DNA from: Lonepinella sp042485795
GTDB lineage: Bacteria > Pseudomonadota > Gammaproteobacteria > Enterobacterales > Pasteurellaceae
Assembly (NCBI RefSeq): GCF_042485795.1
Contig: NZ_CP169368.1
Coordinates: 1,550,001 to 1,614,000, forward strand
Direction of reading: 5' to 3'
DNA length: 64,000 nt
In this document: piece after piece, positions 53,463 through 62,036 of the stretch
Layout of the letters: each line of letters starts with the position of its first letter
How positions within the stretch are numbered: position 1 is the first letter of the stretch
Position numbers and translations under genes: made by a program
The notes under the pieces: model-generated
Database searches by the model: none
Told to the model about the DNA's origin: nothing
What the model saw: the letters and a program-made list of their open reading frames with translations, nothing else

Positions 53463-54191
53463 TTATCTTACTAATTCCGTTTTCAAATAAGTCAACCGCT
53501 CAATATTGGTCATATATTTTGCTAAATTTTGCGTTTCTGGTTTATAAATATAAGGAATTTCACCTAGTAATGGAGCATCAATTTTACTACTTAATGTATC
53601 AATCATTTCCGCATAATGTCCCAAACAAGGATTAATCCGATTGGCAATCCAACCAATTAATGGCACGCCCAAATTTTGTATAGATTGCACCGTCAACAAA
53701 GTGTGATTAATACAACCCTCTTTAATTCCCGCCACCAATACCACTGGCATTTGATGAGTCACTACCCAATCGGCGAAACTAAAATGCTTATTAATCGGCG
53801 ACAACCAACCAAAACAACCCTCAACCACTACTGTTTGATATTTTTGATTTAACTTATCCAAATCTTGATTAATTTTCTCAATTTGAATTTGTTCACTTTG
53901 ATCAGTAAACAATGGCATAGTATGTCCAAAAGTATAACTATTAATATCCCGATAGCCCACATTTTGCTTAGTGGTATTCATCAAGGTTAATACGTCCGCG
54001 TTATCTTCCGTACCATAATCCCCCTCTTGCTCCACGATCCCGACCATTGCATTTTCATCATCTTGCGTGCAAGCAATCGGCTTATACCCCACCACATCAA
54101 TATCTAATTCTTGTAACGCTTGAATAATGGCTCGAGTTGCCACCGTTTTCCCCACATTGGTATCTGTACCTGTTACAAAAAAACTACTCAT
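53463..54191 (-). CDS. bioD: Dethiobiotin synthase
   Basis: BioD closes the ureido ring of dethiobiotin with CO2 and ATP, the penultimate step of biotin synthesis. The 242 residues start MSSFFVTGTDTNVGKTVATR with the P-loop GTDTNVGKT at 8-16. Further family signs are GYKPIACTQ and VEGCFGWLSPIN. Other bio genes are not in the window. AAAAGGA precedes the ATG. It lies 105 bp downstream of recD. Confidence 0.92.
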   Translation of the reverse strand: MSSFFVTGTDTNVGKTVATRAIIQALQELDIDVVGYKPIACTQDDENAMVGIVEQEGDYGTEDNADVLTLMNTTKQNVGYRDINSYTFGHTMPLFTDQSEQIQIEKINQDLDKLNQKYQTVVVEGCFGWLSPINKHFSFADWVVTHQMPVVLVAGIKEGCINHTLLTVQSIQNLGVPLIGWIANRINPCLGHYAEMIDTLSSKIDAPLLGEIPYIYKPETQNLAKYMTNIERLTYLKTELVR

Positions 54192-54296
54192 AATTTAATC
54201 CTTTTCCGATAAAACGGCATCATTGTAAAATATCTTTACCAAAGAATTATTGAGCTAACGCAAGTTTTATGTAGTTTTTATTGGTTTTATTGCCAT

Positions 54297-56291
54297 TTAT
54301 TGATCCAAAACAAATTTTAATCCCGATTGTCGCTTGCTTTTTTTCTGTACTGCTTGCTGCCAAATCTGCTCGGTGGCAAATAAAGTAAATTCATCTTTCG
54401 CTCTAGTAATGGCGGTATAAACCAATTCTTTACTTAGTACGGGATTATTTTTCGTTGGTAACAGTAAAAATGTATGGTTAAATTCTGATCCTTGCGATTT
54501 ATGCACCGTCATCACATAAGCCGTTTCATATTGCATGGGAAGACGATGACGAGAAACCAATTTATAGTTACCCAGTTTATCGACACTGTCAAAACAGACC
54601 AAATTATGCCCCACATAAATGCCAATATCTCCATTGGCTAAATTTACATTACGATCATTTTGGGTAATCATAATCGGCTTGCCGAGATACCAATCTCGTT
54701 GCTGTTGGAATTTTACCAAGCCTGCTTTTTGCAGTGTATTGGCAATCGTTTGATTAAGTGATTCTACCCCAAACTCGCCTTGGCGTAATGCAGTTAAAAA
54801 CCGAACTGAATTAAACTTAGCAAATAACATTTGGTAATGTTCATTGTGCAAGTCATCTTTATTCTGTTGTAAATAAACTAAATAATCTCGATAATTTTGC
54901 ACCGCACTTTGCACGATTTGATTGATACAATGTGCATTAAAATCTTTTTCATCCGCAAATTGCTGGGGTAGAAATTCCACCAGATGTAATTTTCCTTGCG
55001 AAAAATCTTGCTTAAACAACGTCCAACTTTGTTCAACCACAGAATATTGCACAGAATTTACCGCTGTCGCCAACTGTCCAATGCCTGAATGTTCATCAAA
55101 ACGGCGACTATCTGGCAAATAACATAAACAATTCGCTATGCTTGATAAGCTCGTTTCACTGGCTATTAATGTTTCCCCTGTTACGGCAGTCAAATATTCA
55201 GTAAATTCTTTATCATAACAACCGATATTTTTTTGCCGCTGCGGATCAAAATACAAGCCCATAAACTGCCCCAACTCACCTAAAATAGCACCTGCTTCAA
55301 CGGAAGAAAGCTGATCCTTATCGCCCAATAAAATCAATTTACAATGTGGTGCCAACGCCTCTCGTACTTTATTCATTAGGCTCAAATCAATCATTGACGC
55401 TTCATCAATAATCAACACATCATAAGGCAATGGATTTTGGGCGTGATAAACCGTTTTTTCGCTAAAAGGTCGTACTCCCAATAGGCTATGTAAAGTCTGA
55501 GCCGAACTTGGCATGTTATGCTGTATTGCATCTTCCATTAATAAATGTTGCAAAGATTCGCTGTTTAATTCTTTTTCAATGCTTTCACTTAATCTAGCGG
55601 AGGCTTTGCCTGTGGGAGCCGCTAAACCGATTTTTAATTTGCCTTGATGTAATTTTTGCAATACTGCCAACAGCCGTGCTACCGTATAGGTTTTACCTGT
55701 TCCTGGTCCACCTGAAATTAAACAAAATGATTGCCGTAACGCTACTGCCACCGCCACTTTTTGCCAGTTAGTCGTTGCTGTTGTTTGCTCAAAATAACGA
55801 GCCAAACAGGCTTTAACTTGTGGCAACGAAAAATCTTGTGGTTTTTGCACCGCAGTTTTAATGTAATCAGCTAAACGATATTCATCTTGCCAAGTGCGGT
55901 AAAAATACAAGGCATTATGTTGTAAGACCAAGGGGGCAATTTTCTCTTGTGGGCTAAGAGTAAAAGCAATATGGTCTTGCAACATATTCGCCCATTGATG
56001 CAAAGGTAAATTAGCTATTTTCTGATTAATTTCCGCTACGTAATCTATGCCATCATCGGTTTTGATATAACGCAACCCAAAGTAATTATTGGCTAAATCT
56101 CTATCTAAAAATAAACAAGTATTGCCCTGTGATAAACTATATTGACAAAGCCCTGCCACCAAAATCGCCAATGCTTGTTGCTGTTCGCTATAACCTAAAC
56201 CTTGTTGTTTATCAGCAATCAATTTTGCAAAATAATAATCCGCCTGACTAATCCGTTGCTGTTGGCAAAGCGAAAATAATAATTTAAGCAT
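54297..56291 (-). CDS. recD: Exodeoxyribonuclease V subunit alpha
   Basis: RecD is the fast 5'-3' helicase of RecBCD. The 664 residues include Walker A SGGPGTGKTYT, Walker B VLIIDEASMIDL, and the C-terminal UvrD-like helicase motif YVMTVHKSQGSEFNHTFLLLP and TRAKDEFTL. The start at 56291 overlaps the end of recB by eight bases. recC is not adjacent, the same as in H. influenzae. Confidence 0.95.
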   Translation of the reverse strand: MLKLLFSLCQQQRISQADYYFAKLIADKQQGLGYSEQQQALAILVAGLCQYSLSQGNTCLFLDRDLANNYFGLRYIKTDDGIDYVAEINQKIANLPLHQWANMLQDHIAFTLSPQEKIAPLVLQHNALYFYRTWQDEYRLADYIKTAVQKPQDFSLPQVKACLARYFEQTTATTNWQKVAVAVALRQSFCLISGGPGTGKTYTVARLLAVLQKLHQGKLKIGLAAPTGKASARLSESIEKELNSESLQHLLMEDAIQHNMPSSAQTLHSLLGVRPFSEKTVYHAQNPLPYDVLIIDEASMIDLSLMNKVREALAPHCKLILLGDKDQLSSVEAGAILGELGQFMGLYFDPQRQKNIGCYDKEFTEYLTAVTGETLIASETSLSSIANCLCYLPDSRRFDEHSGIGQLATAVNSVQYSVVEQSWTLFKQDFSQGKLHLVEFLPQQFADEKDFNAHCINQIVQSAVQNYRDYLVYLQQNKDDLHNEHYQMLFAKFNSVRFLTALRQGEFGVESLNQTIANTLQKAGLVKFQQQRDWYLGKPIMITQNDRNVNLANGDIGIYVGHNLVCFDSVDKLGNYKLVSRHRLPMQYETAYVMTVHKSQGSEFNHTFLLLPTKNNPVLSKELVYTAITRAKDEFTLFATEQIWQQAVQKKSKRQSGLKFVLDQ

Positions 56292-59200
56292 TAAATAAGT
56301 TCTCCAAATTGGCAATCAATTCCGCTTTGGGACGATCAAAAAATACCCCTGACTGCGTTTCACCATTCATACCACGCAAGAAAGTATAAATCACTCCACC
56401 AAAATGGCTTTCATAGCTATACGCAGGATCTCGCAAGCGTAAATAACGATCTAATGCCAAGGTATAAAGTAAATACTGCAAATCATAATGTTCATTTTGC
56501 ATGGCTTTAACCAATTCATCTGGTTGATAATTTTGCGGTGATTTCCCCAGCAAATTGGATTTATAATCCACAATATAGTATTTGCCTTGATAGCGAAACA
56601 CCAAGTCAATAAAACCTCGCAACATACCCTGAATTTGATCGAATTGCCAAGGTTCCTGCCAGTAATGATGATAAGCTTTTAACAAGCTATTAAACTTATT
56701 CACATCAAAAGTGCGGTGTAAATTAAAATAGAATTGCATTTCTTTTAAGCAATCTTTAGCAGGTAATTGAGCTAGGTATAGCCCATTTTCTAATAACGGT
56801 GTCTGTAAAATATGATTAATCCATCGTGTAAAAGGTTGTTGCCAACTTTCATCTAAACCTAATTGTTGGCAATATTTTGCTATCAGTTCTGGATTGACTG
56901 GCTGATTAAAGGTTATTTTTTCCAACAGCGAATGCAACAAGGTTCCGACTTGAGAACCATGGGGAAAATCCACGGGGGAATGTGCTGTCGGATAATCTTG
57001 CCAATCGACTAATGAAGTTTGCTTCAACGCTATATTACTTTGTACCAACTGATCGTTATCTTTAGCCACATCAAAAACTCGACTATTTTCTACCGCACTT
57101 TCATCTAACATTTGGATTTGCGGTTGCCACCAAGGTTTTTGTTTATTTTGTTGATGATTTTGCATTAAGCCAGTAAAGCTCGATAATGTCCAATCACGTT
57201 CAATGTCTTGCTCAAATTCCGATGCTTTTAGTGGTGCTACGGTGGTGTTTTGTGCTTTATTCCGATCTTCTACAACAATATCCGTATTTAAAATAGGCTC
57301 AATGGTTAAACTTTCATGCCCCCATTTTTGTTGCAAAGCCGTTAATAATGCTTGGCTATCATAAACATTCTGCATTTTTTCATTTAAACCGATCTCACCT
57401 TGTGTTAACGCATACCCAATAGCCGTCCATTCACCTTGCAAATGTAGCGGTAAGGTGATATTGACCTGATATTTCGCCCGAGTTAATGCCACATAAAGTA
57501 ATCGCATTTTTTCTGCCATACTTTCCTGCACGGTTAACGTAGAATATTGATACTGAATATCCCAATATTGCTGCTTATCTCGTTCATCATGATAAGTGCT
57601 TATGGCATCGGATTTAAGCGTAGAAAACGCAATAAAAGGCAACCACACTAAGCCATATTCCAGCCCTTTGGATTTATGAATGGTAACAATCTTCACCAAC
57701 TGATTTTCACTTTCTAGCCGTAATTGTTGCTCATCATCACGCTCCTGTTTATTTTGAATCTGTAACTCAAACCAACGCAATAAACTGGCTTCGCTTTCTT
57801 GGGTTGGGCTGGCTTGTTGTAATAATTCACTCAAATGTAATAAATTGGTAATACGGCGTTCACCATTTTGCATGGCTTTCATTCGCTCTAACATACAAGG
57901 CTGATGTTCATCTACTTGTAAAAAGAGTTGGTATAACATTGCCAACACACCATGACGTAACCAACGGCGTTGATAATTTTCAAATCGACTTACCCATTGT
58001 TCAAGCAGACTATCTTGTTGTTTAATTTGATTAATTTCCGCCGCAGTAAAAGCAAATAAACTGGTTGCCAAGGCATTTAAAATTGCTTTGGTATTCAATG
58101 GATTTAAACAAGCCCGTAAAATATAAGCTAATTCTTTCGCTTCATCGCTATCAAATACATTGCTTTTATCCGACAAATAAACCGAAGCAATTCCCCGTTT
58201 GCGTAAACTTTGTTGAATTAACTCGGCTTCTCGCCAACTTTCCACCAGCACCGCAATATCATTATCTTGTACGATTTCACGTTGCTCATCTTTGGCAAAA
58301 ACCGCGGTGTTTTTTCCAACACTTTTTAACCATTGATAAATAGAATTTGCACAGGTTTCAGCAAATAGCTGTTGAGTTTCGCCTTTGAGCAATTTATTTT
58401 TATCATTTAACTGTTCACCTAAATAAAATACCAATGGTGCTTGCTTTTTCTCCCCAATCAAAAATTCAGCCTGTTTACTGCCAGCCTTAACGGATTGGAA
58501 AGGAATATCTGCATATAGAAAAGAGTTGGCAAAATTAAAAATACCATTTACTGCCTGAATTAACGCTCCACTAGAACGATAATTATTTGCTAAGGTAAAA
58601 GATTGCTTGGCTTGTTGACTGGCTCGTAAATAGGTAAAAATATCCGCCCCACGAAATTTATAAATCGCCTGTTTCGGATCACCAATCATAATAAAGCCAC
58701 AGTTTGGTTGTGCTTGATAAATCTTCTCAAAAATTTGATATTGGCGATTATCGGTATCCTGAAACTCATCAATCATCGCAAATGGATATTGCGAACGAAT
58801 CCGATGAGCCAATTCATTCCCCTGTTTGGCATATAACGCATCACGCAATAAACGTAATAAATCATCAAAACTCTTTTCTGCGTGATCTAATTTATATGCG
58901 ATCATTTTTTCATTCAATGCCTGCATATAATGATATAGCACGATATTATGATACAAAGCAAAATCAATGGTATTCACTTCATCAACCAAACGAAATAAAG
59001 CATGAGAAATTGGATTATCTCGTTGTTTACCTAAATATTTGCTATTAAATAATTGCTGTGAAAAATAATCCGTTAAGGGTTCAGGCAAAGAAAATTGATA
59101 GGGATTCTCCGCCCAAGCATTAATTTTAGCAAAACGACTTGCGACATGATCTTGTCGAAAAGACGTTGATTTTATTCGTCCTTCTTCTTTCGCATCATCA

Positions 59201-59976
59201 ATTAATTGACGAATTTCCACCGCACTTTCTTGCCATTGTTGTTTTAATTGCTGAATTTGCTGTAGTCCATTTTGTACATATTGCTGTAAAAATTCACTTA
59301 AATCATGCTCCAGTAACTGCGGTGAATTTATTGCGGCTTTTAACGGATCACCACTCACATATTGACGAATATGATTTAAAACCGTGGACGGAGAACCTAA
59401 CCAACGGTGAATAAAATCCGTACATTCGTAAGGCAATGAATAAAAATACTCACGCCAAAATTCATTGGCAAAGCGTTTTAATAATTCCGTTTCATCTTTG
59501 ACTAATTCCAATTCAAAATGAATCCCTGAATAAAACGCATATTGGGTTAATACTCGGCGACAAAAGCTATGAATAGTATAAATCGCTGCCAAATCCATAT
59601 TCTGTTCCGCTAAACGCAAACGTTGAACGGCTAAGTCAATATCATCAATATAATCCACTAATTCCGCTAATGGTTGATTATCTGCAAATGCCTTTTTATC
59701 TTGTGTTTCCCGATATTGCTCAAGTTGTTTTTTACAAAGATGAATCCGCTGACGAATACGTTCTTTAAGTTCTTGAGTAGATGCTTCAGTAAAAGTAACC
59801 ACTAGAATTTCTTCTACCGATAAGGGACGAGAAAAATTATTTTCGCCAGCTTGAAGTAATAAACGAATATACAGGCTCGCCATGGTATAGGTTTTTCCTG
59901 TCCCTGCGGAGGCTTCTATTAACGTGGTGTGGGTTAAAGGGGTTGAATTGGCGTTAAGTGCGGTAGCTTTTGGCAT
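56284..59976 (-). CDS. recB: Exodeoxyribonuclease V subunit beta
   Basis: RecB is the 3'-5' helicase and the nuclease of RecBCD. The 1230 residues contain Walker A EASAGTGKTYT near residue 22, the UvrD-type helicase motifs (IDEFQDTDNRQYQIF, GDPKQAIYKFRGADIFTY, VTIHKSKGLEYGLVWLPF, LLYVALTRAKY), and the nuclease core with D...DYKS (GFIDLVFRYQGKYYIVDYKSN). An uptake sequence lies in its first codons. It precedes recD in one operon. Confidence 0.96.
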   Translation of the reverse strand: MPKATALNANSTPLTHTTLIEASAGTGKTYTMASLYIRLLLQAGENNFSRPLSVEEILVVTFTEASTQELKERIRQRIHLCKKQLEQYRETQDKKAFADNQPLAELVDYIDDIDLAVQRLRLAEQNMDLAAIYTIHSFCRRVLTQYAFYSGIHFELELVKDETELLKRFANEFWREYFYSLPYECTDFIHRWLGSPSTVLNHIRQYVSGDPLKAAINSPQLLEHDLSEFLQQYVQNGLQQIQQLKQQWQESAVEIRQLIDDAKEEGRIKSTSFRQDHVASRFAKINAWAENPYQFSLPEPLTDYFSQQLFNSKYLGKQRDNPISHALFRLVDEVNTIDFALYHNIVLYHYMQALNEKMIAYKLDHAEKSFDDLLRLLRDALYAKQGNELAHRIRSQYPFAMIDEFQDTDNRQYQIFEKIYQAQPNCGFIMIGDPKQAIYKFRGADIFTYLRASQQAKQSFTLANNYRSSGALIQAVNGIFNFANSFLYADIPFQSVKAGSKQAEFLIGEKKQAPLVFYLGEQLNDKNKLLKGETQQLFAETCANSIYQWLKSVGKNTAVFAKDEQREIVQDNDIAVLVESWREAELIQQSLRKRGIASVYLSDKSNVFDSDEAKELAYILRACLNPLNTKAILNALATSLFAFTAAEINQIKQQDSLLEQWVSRFENYQRRWLRHGVLAMLYQLFLQVDEHQPCMLERMKAMQNGERRITNLLHLSELLQQASPTQESEASLLRWFELQIQNKQERDDEQQLRLESENQLVKIVTIHKSKGLEYGLVWLPFIAFSTLKSDAISTYHDERDKQQYWDIQYQYSTLTVQESMAEKMRLLYVALTRAKYQVNITLPLHLQGEWTAIGYALTQGEIGLNEKMQNVYDSQALLTALQQKWGHESLTIEPILNTDIVVEDRNKAQNTTVAPLKASEFEQDIERDWTLSSFTGLMQNHQQNKQKPWWQPQIQMLDESAVENSRVFDVAKDNDQLVQSNIALKQTSLVDWQDYPTAHSPVDFPHGSQVGTLLHSLLEKITFNQPVNPELIAKYCQQLGLDESWQQPFTRWINHILQTPLLENGLYLAQLPAKDCLKEMQFYFNLHRTFDVNKFNSLLKAYHHYWQEPWQFDQIQGMLRGFIDLVFRYQGKYYIVDYKSNLLGKSPQNYQPDELVKAMQNEHYDLQYLLYTLALDRYLRLRDPAYSYESHFGGVIYTFLRGMNGETQSGVFFDRPKAELIANLENLFNA

Positions 59977-59984
59977 CGTTTTTT

Positions 59985-60016
59985 TCCAAAAATAAAGGCT
60001 AACTACTGTTAGCCTA
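59985..60016 (-). terminator. Terminator of metX
   Basis: AGGCTAAC and GTTAGCCT (59996-60003 with 60008-60015) with loop TACT. On the minus strand it is followed by TTTATTTTT. Confidence 0.85.
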
Positions 60017-60017
60017 G

Positions 60018-61136
60018 TTATATCATAAAATCAATCATTGTACTAGCTGGAGGAGTATTGGCATTTTCCAAGCCTGCCCGAATCTTGCTTTCGAAAATAT
60101 CATAATCCACTAAAAACGCATCATGCCCATAATCCGATGCAAATTCAAAATATTGTAAATTTACCTGTGCTTGCTCCAACAAGGTTTTACTCTTGTGCAA
60201 GTCATTAATTTTAAATAGCTGATCATTGGTCACTGCAACGAGAGTATAACGAGCCTTAATACGTGCCAAGGCGGTCTTAATATTGTCAAAACCTACCGCT
60301 GGATCATATAAATCCAACGCTCGCAATAAATGTAAATAACTGTTGGCATCAAAACGATCAAGAAATTTTTGACCTTGATAGGTTAAATAACTTTCTACCT
60401 GAAACCAATCGCCCCAATATTGCCCCTCTGCTTTGGTCGCTCGCCCAAAGGCTTTGGCTAACTGAATATCCGTACGATAGGTCAACATGCCTAACATTCG
60501 GGCAATAGCTAATCCTTTGGCTGGTGGTTCGCCATCATAATAGTCCCCACCATTAAAATTGGGATCATTCAGAATCGCTTGACGCATAACGTGATTAAAT
60601 CCAATGGCTTCCGCACTAAAGGTTAAAGAAGAACAAAGATTAACCACATTATCCACAAAATCAGGGTAATAAATCGCCCATTGGGTCGCTTGCATACCAC
60701 CAAAAGAACCGCCTACGACAGCATGTAAATGGGAAATTTGTAAAGCATCTAACAGTGCTTTTTGTACCCGAACCAAGTCTTGTACAATCACATTGGGAAA
60801 TTGGCTACCATAGGGTTTACTTGTTTTCGGATTAATAGACACAGGGCCTGTTGTGCCTTTACAACCACCCAACACATTTGAGCAAATAAAAAAATATTTA
60901 TCCGTATCAAAAGCCAACCCCTTACCCATAAAATTCTGCCACCAGCCTGTGCTATTTGGTTCTGTAGAATAAGGTTCGGCATCCCCAGTTAAAGCATGAC
61001 ATAATAAAACGACATTACTCTTATCCGTATTCAACTCGCCATAAGTTTGGTAAGCCACTTCAATATGATCAAGTTTCCCACCTAGCACAAGATCTAGCGG
61101 TTCCTGCTCAAATAAGGTAATTTTTTGTACTGCCAT
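60018..61136 (-). CDS. metX: Homoserine O-acyltransferase (acetyltransferase type)
   Basis: MetX acetylates homoserine with acetyl-CoA in methionine synthesis. The 372-residue alpha/beta hydrolase has the nucleophile elbow GGSFGGMQATQW, LLCHALTGDAEPY near the N-terminus and the catalytic acid/His end LHKSKTLLEQ, DYGHDAFLVD. AGGA lies seven bases before the ATG. A MetJ-type operator is 83-98 bp upstream of the start. Confidence 0.95.
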   Translation of the reverse strand: MAVQKITLFEQEPLDLVLGGKLDHIEVAYQTYGELNTDKSNVVLLCHALTGDAEPYSTEPNSTGWWQNFMGKGLAFDTDKYFFICSNVLGGCKGTTGPVSINPKTSKPYGSQFPNVIVQDLVRVQKALLDALQISHLHAVVGGSFGGMQATQWAIYYPDFVDNVVNLCSSLTFSAEAIGFNHVMRQAILNDPNFNGGDYYDGEPPAKGLAIARMLGMLTYRTDIQLAKAFGRATKAEGQYWGDWFQVESYLTYQGQKFLDRFDANSYLHLLRALDLYDPAVGFDNIKTALARIKARYTLVAVTNDQLFKINDLHKSKTLLEQAQVNLQYFEFASDYGHDAFLVDYDIFESKIRAGLENANTPPASTMIDFMI

Positions 61137-61218
61137 TGATTATCCTGTTGTTCGGGGATAAAAATTTTTACGATGAGCTATAAACTACCTAGGATAATGT
61201 CGATTGTCAAGAAATTTT

Positions 61219-61234
61219 AGACGTTTAGACGGCT
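61219..61234 (-). promoter_or_regulatory. MetJ operator (two tandem met boxes) upstream of metX
   Basis: AGACGTTT and AGACGGCT lie head to tail; each matches the met box AGACGTCT at seven of eight bases. Two adjacent boxes are the minimum for cooperative MetJ binding, so methionine would repress metX. Confidence 0.82.
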
Positions 61235-61410
61235 AAAATTTAGAATTGATTATAGCGAAAAATATCTTCTATCCTAACGAAAAAACGCTATTACTAACAA
61301 TAACAACTTGAGTACCTTACATTATTTTTTAATATACTTGCAAAGTTTCTATTTGATGAATACAATGCAAGGCATTGACTTATATTATTATCACTATAAC
61401 GGAGTTTATT

Positions 61411-61977
61411 ATGCAAAAATTCAAATTATATCTTTTGACTCTAATTTCTGTTTTATACCTTAACACTGGCTATGCCTTAGAAGCCAAAGACTTCGATTTA
61501 AGTGGGTTTAAACCTGGAATGAGCTATGAACAAGTAAAAGAAAAAACAGATGCTTTTACCAATGATGACGGTAAAAAAACAATGATATTTAAATCTGACA
61601 ACAAGCTCAAAAATAATGAACCTTATATTCGTAAAATTATTACCTATAAAAATAAAATTGAATTTGCGTTTGAGTTTGTACCATCGACTGAAAATGATGA
61701 CTTATTACTATATTCCATTGAGTATAAAGTGCCAAACACCACAGAAAATATCACAAATCTCCTTGATGCAACTTATGCTAAATTTGGTGATCCGCAATAT
61801 GGCGAAAAAGCTGTTAATCAGACTCAAGAATGGTGTGATCAACCACGTTCAACCAAACGTTGTGAAAAAGATCTTAAACTCAAATACATAGCTTCGACTA
61901 ATTTCATCACATTACAGGATGGATCTTATTTAAGAACTTATAACAATAAGAAAAATAAAGTTAAAATTGAATTGTAA
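61411..61977 (+). CDS. Secreted protein of unknown function
   Basis: A 188-residue protein. The N-terminus MQKFKLYLLTLISVLYLNTGYA is a signal peptide; the mature form begins about LEAKDFDLSGFKPGMSYEQV. The region resembles the substrate-binding start of 'PGMSxxQv'-type periplasmic domains. Cysteines near 139 (EWCDQP) and 148 (KRCEKD) could form a disulfide. It is rich in Lys, Asn and Thr. GGAG precedes the ATG. It stands alone between metX (divergent) and thrS (convergent). No function is known to me. Confidence 0.75.
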   Translation: MQKFKLYLLTLISVLYLNTGYALEAKDFDLSGFKPGMSYEQVKEKTDAFTNDDGKKTMIFKSDNKLKNNEPYIRKIITYKNKIEFAFEFVPSTENDDLLLYSIEYKVPNTTENITNLLDATYAKFGDPQYGEKAVNQTQEWCDQPRSTKRCEKDLKLKYIASTNFITLQDGSYLRTYNNKKNKVKIEL

Positions 61978-61982
61978 AAGGA

Positions 61983-62025
61983 AAAGTGCGGTGTAAATTC
62001 TTTTAAAATATTTGCACCGCACTTT
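61983..62025. terminator. Uptake-sequence inverted pair between convergent genes
   Basis: AAAGTGCGGTG (61983-61993) and CACCGCACTTT (62015-62025) form an 11-bp stem with a long A/T-rich loop that can extend pairing. It ends both the unknown gene and thrS. Confidence 0.7.
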
Positions 62026-62036
62026 ACTCTTAACAA

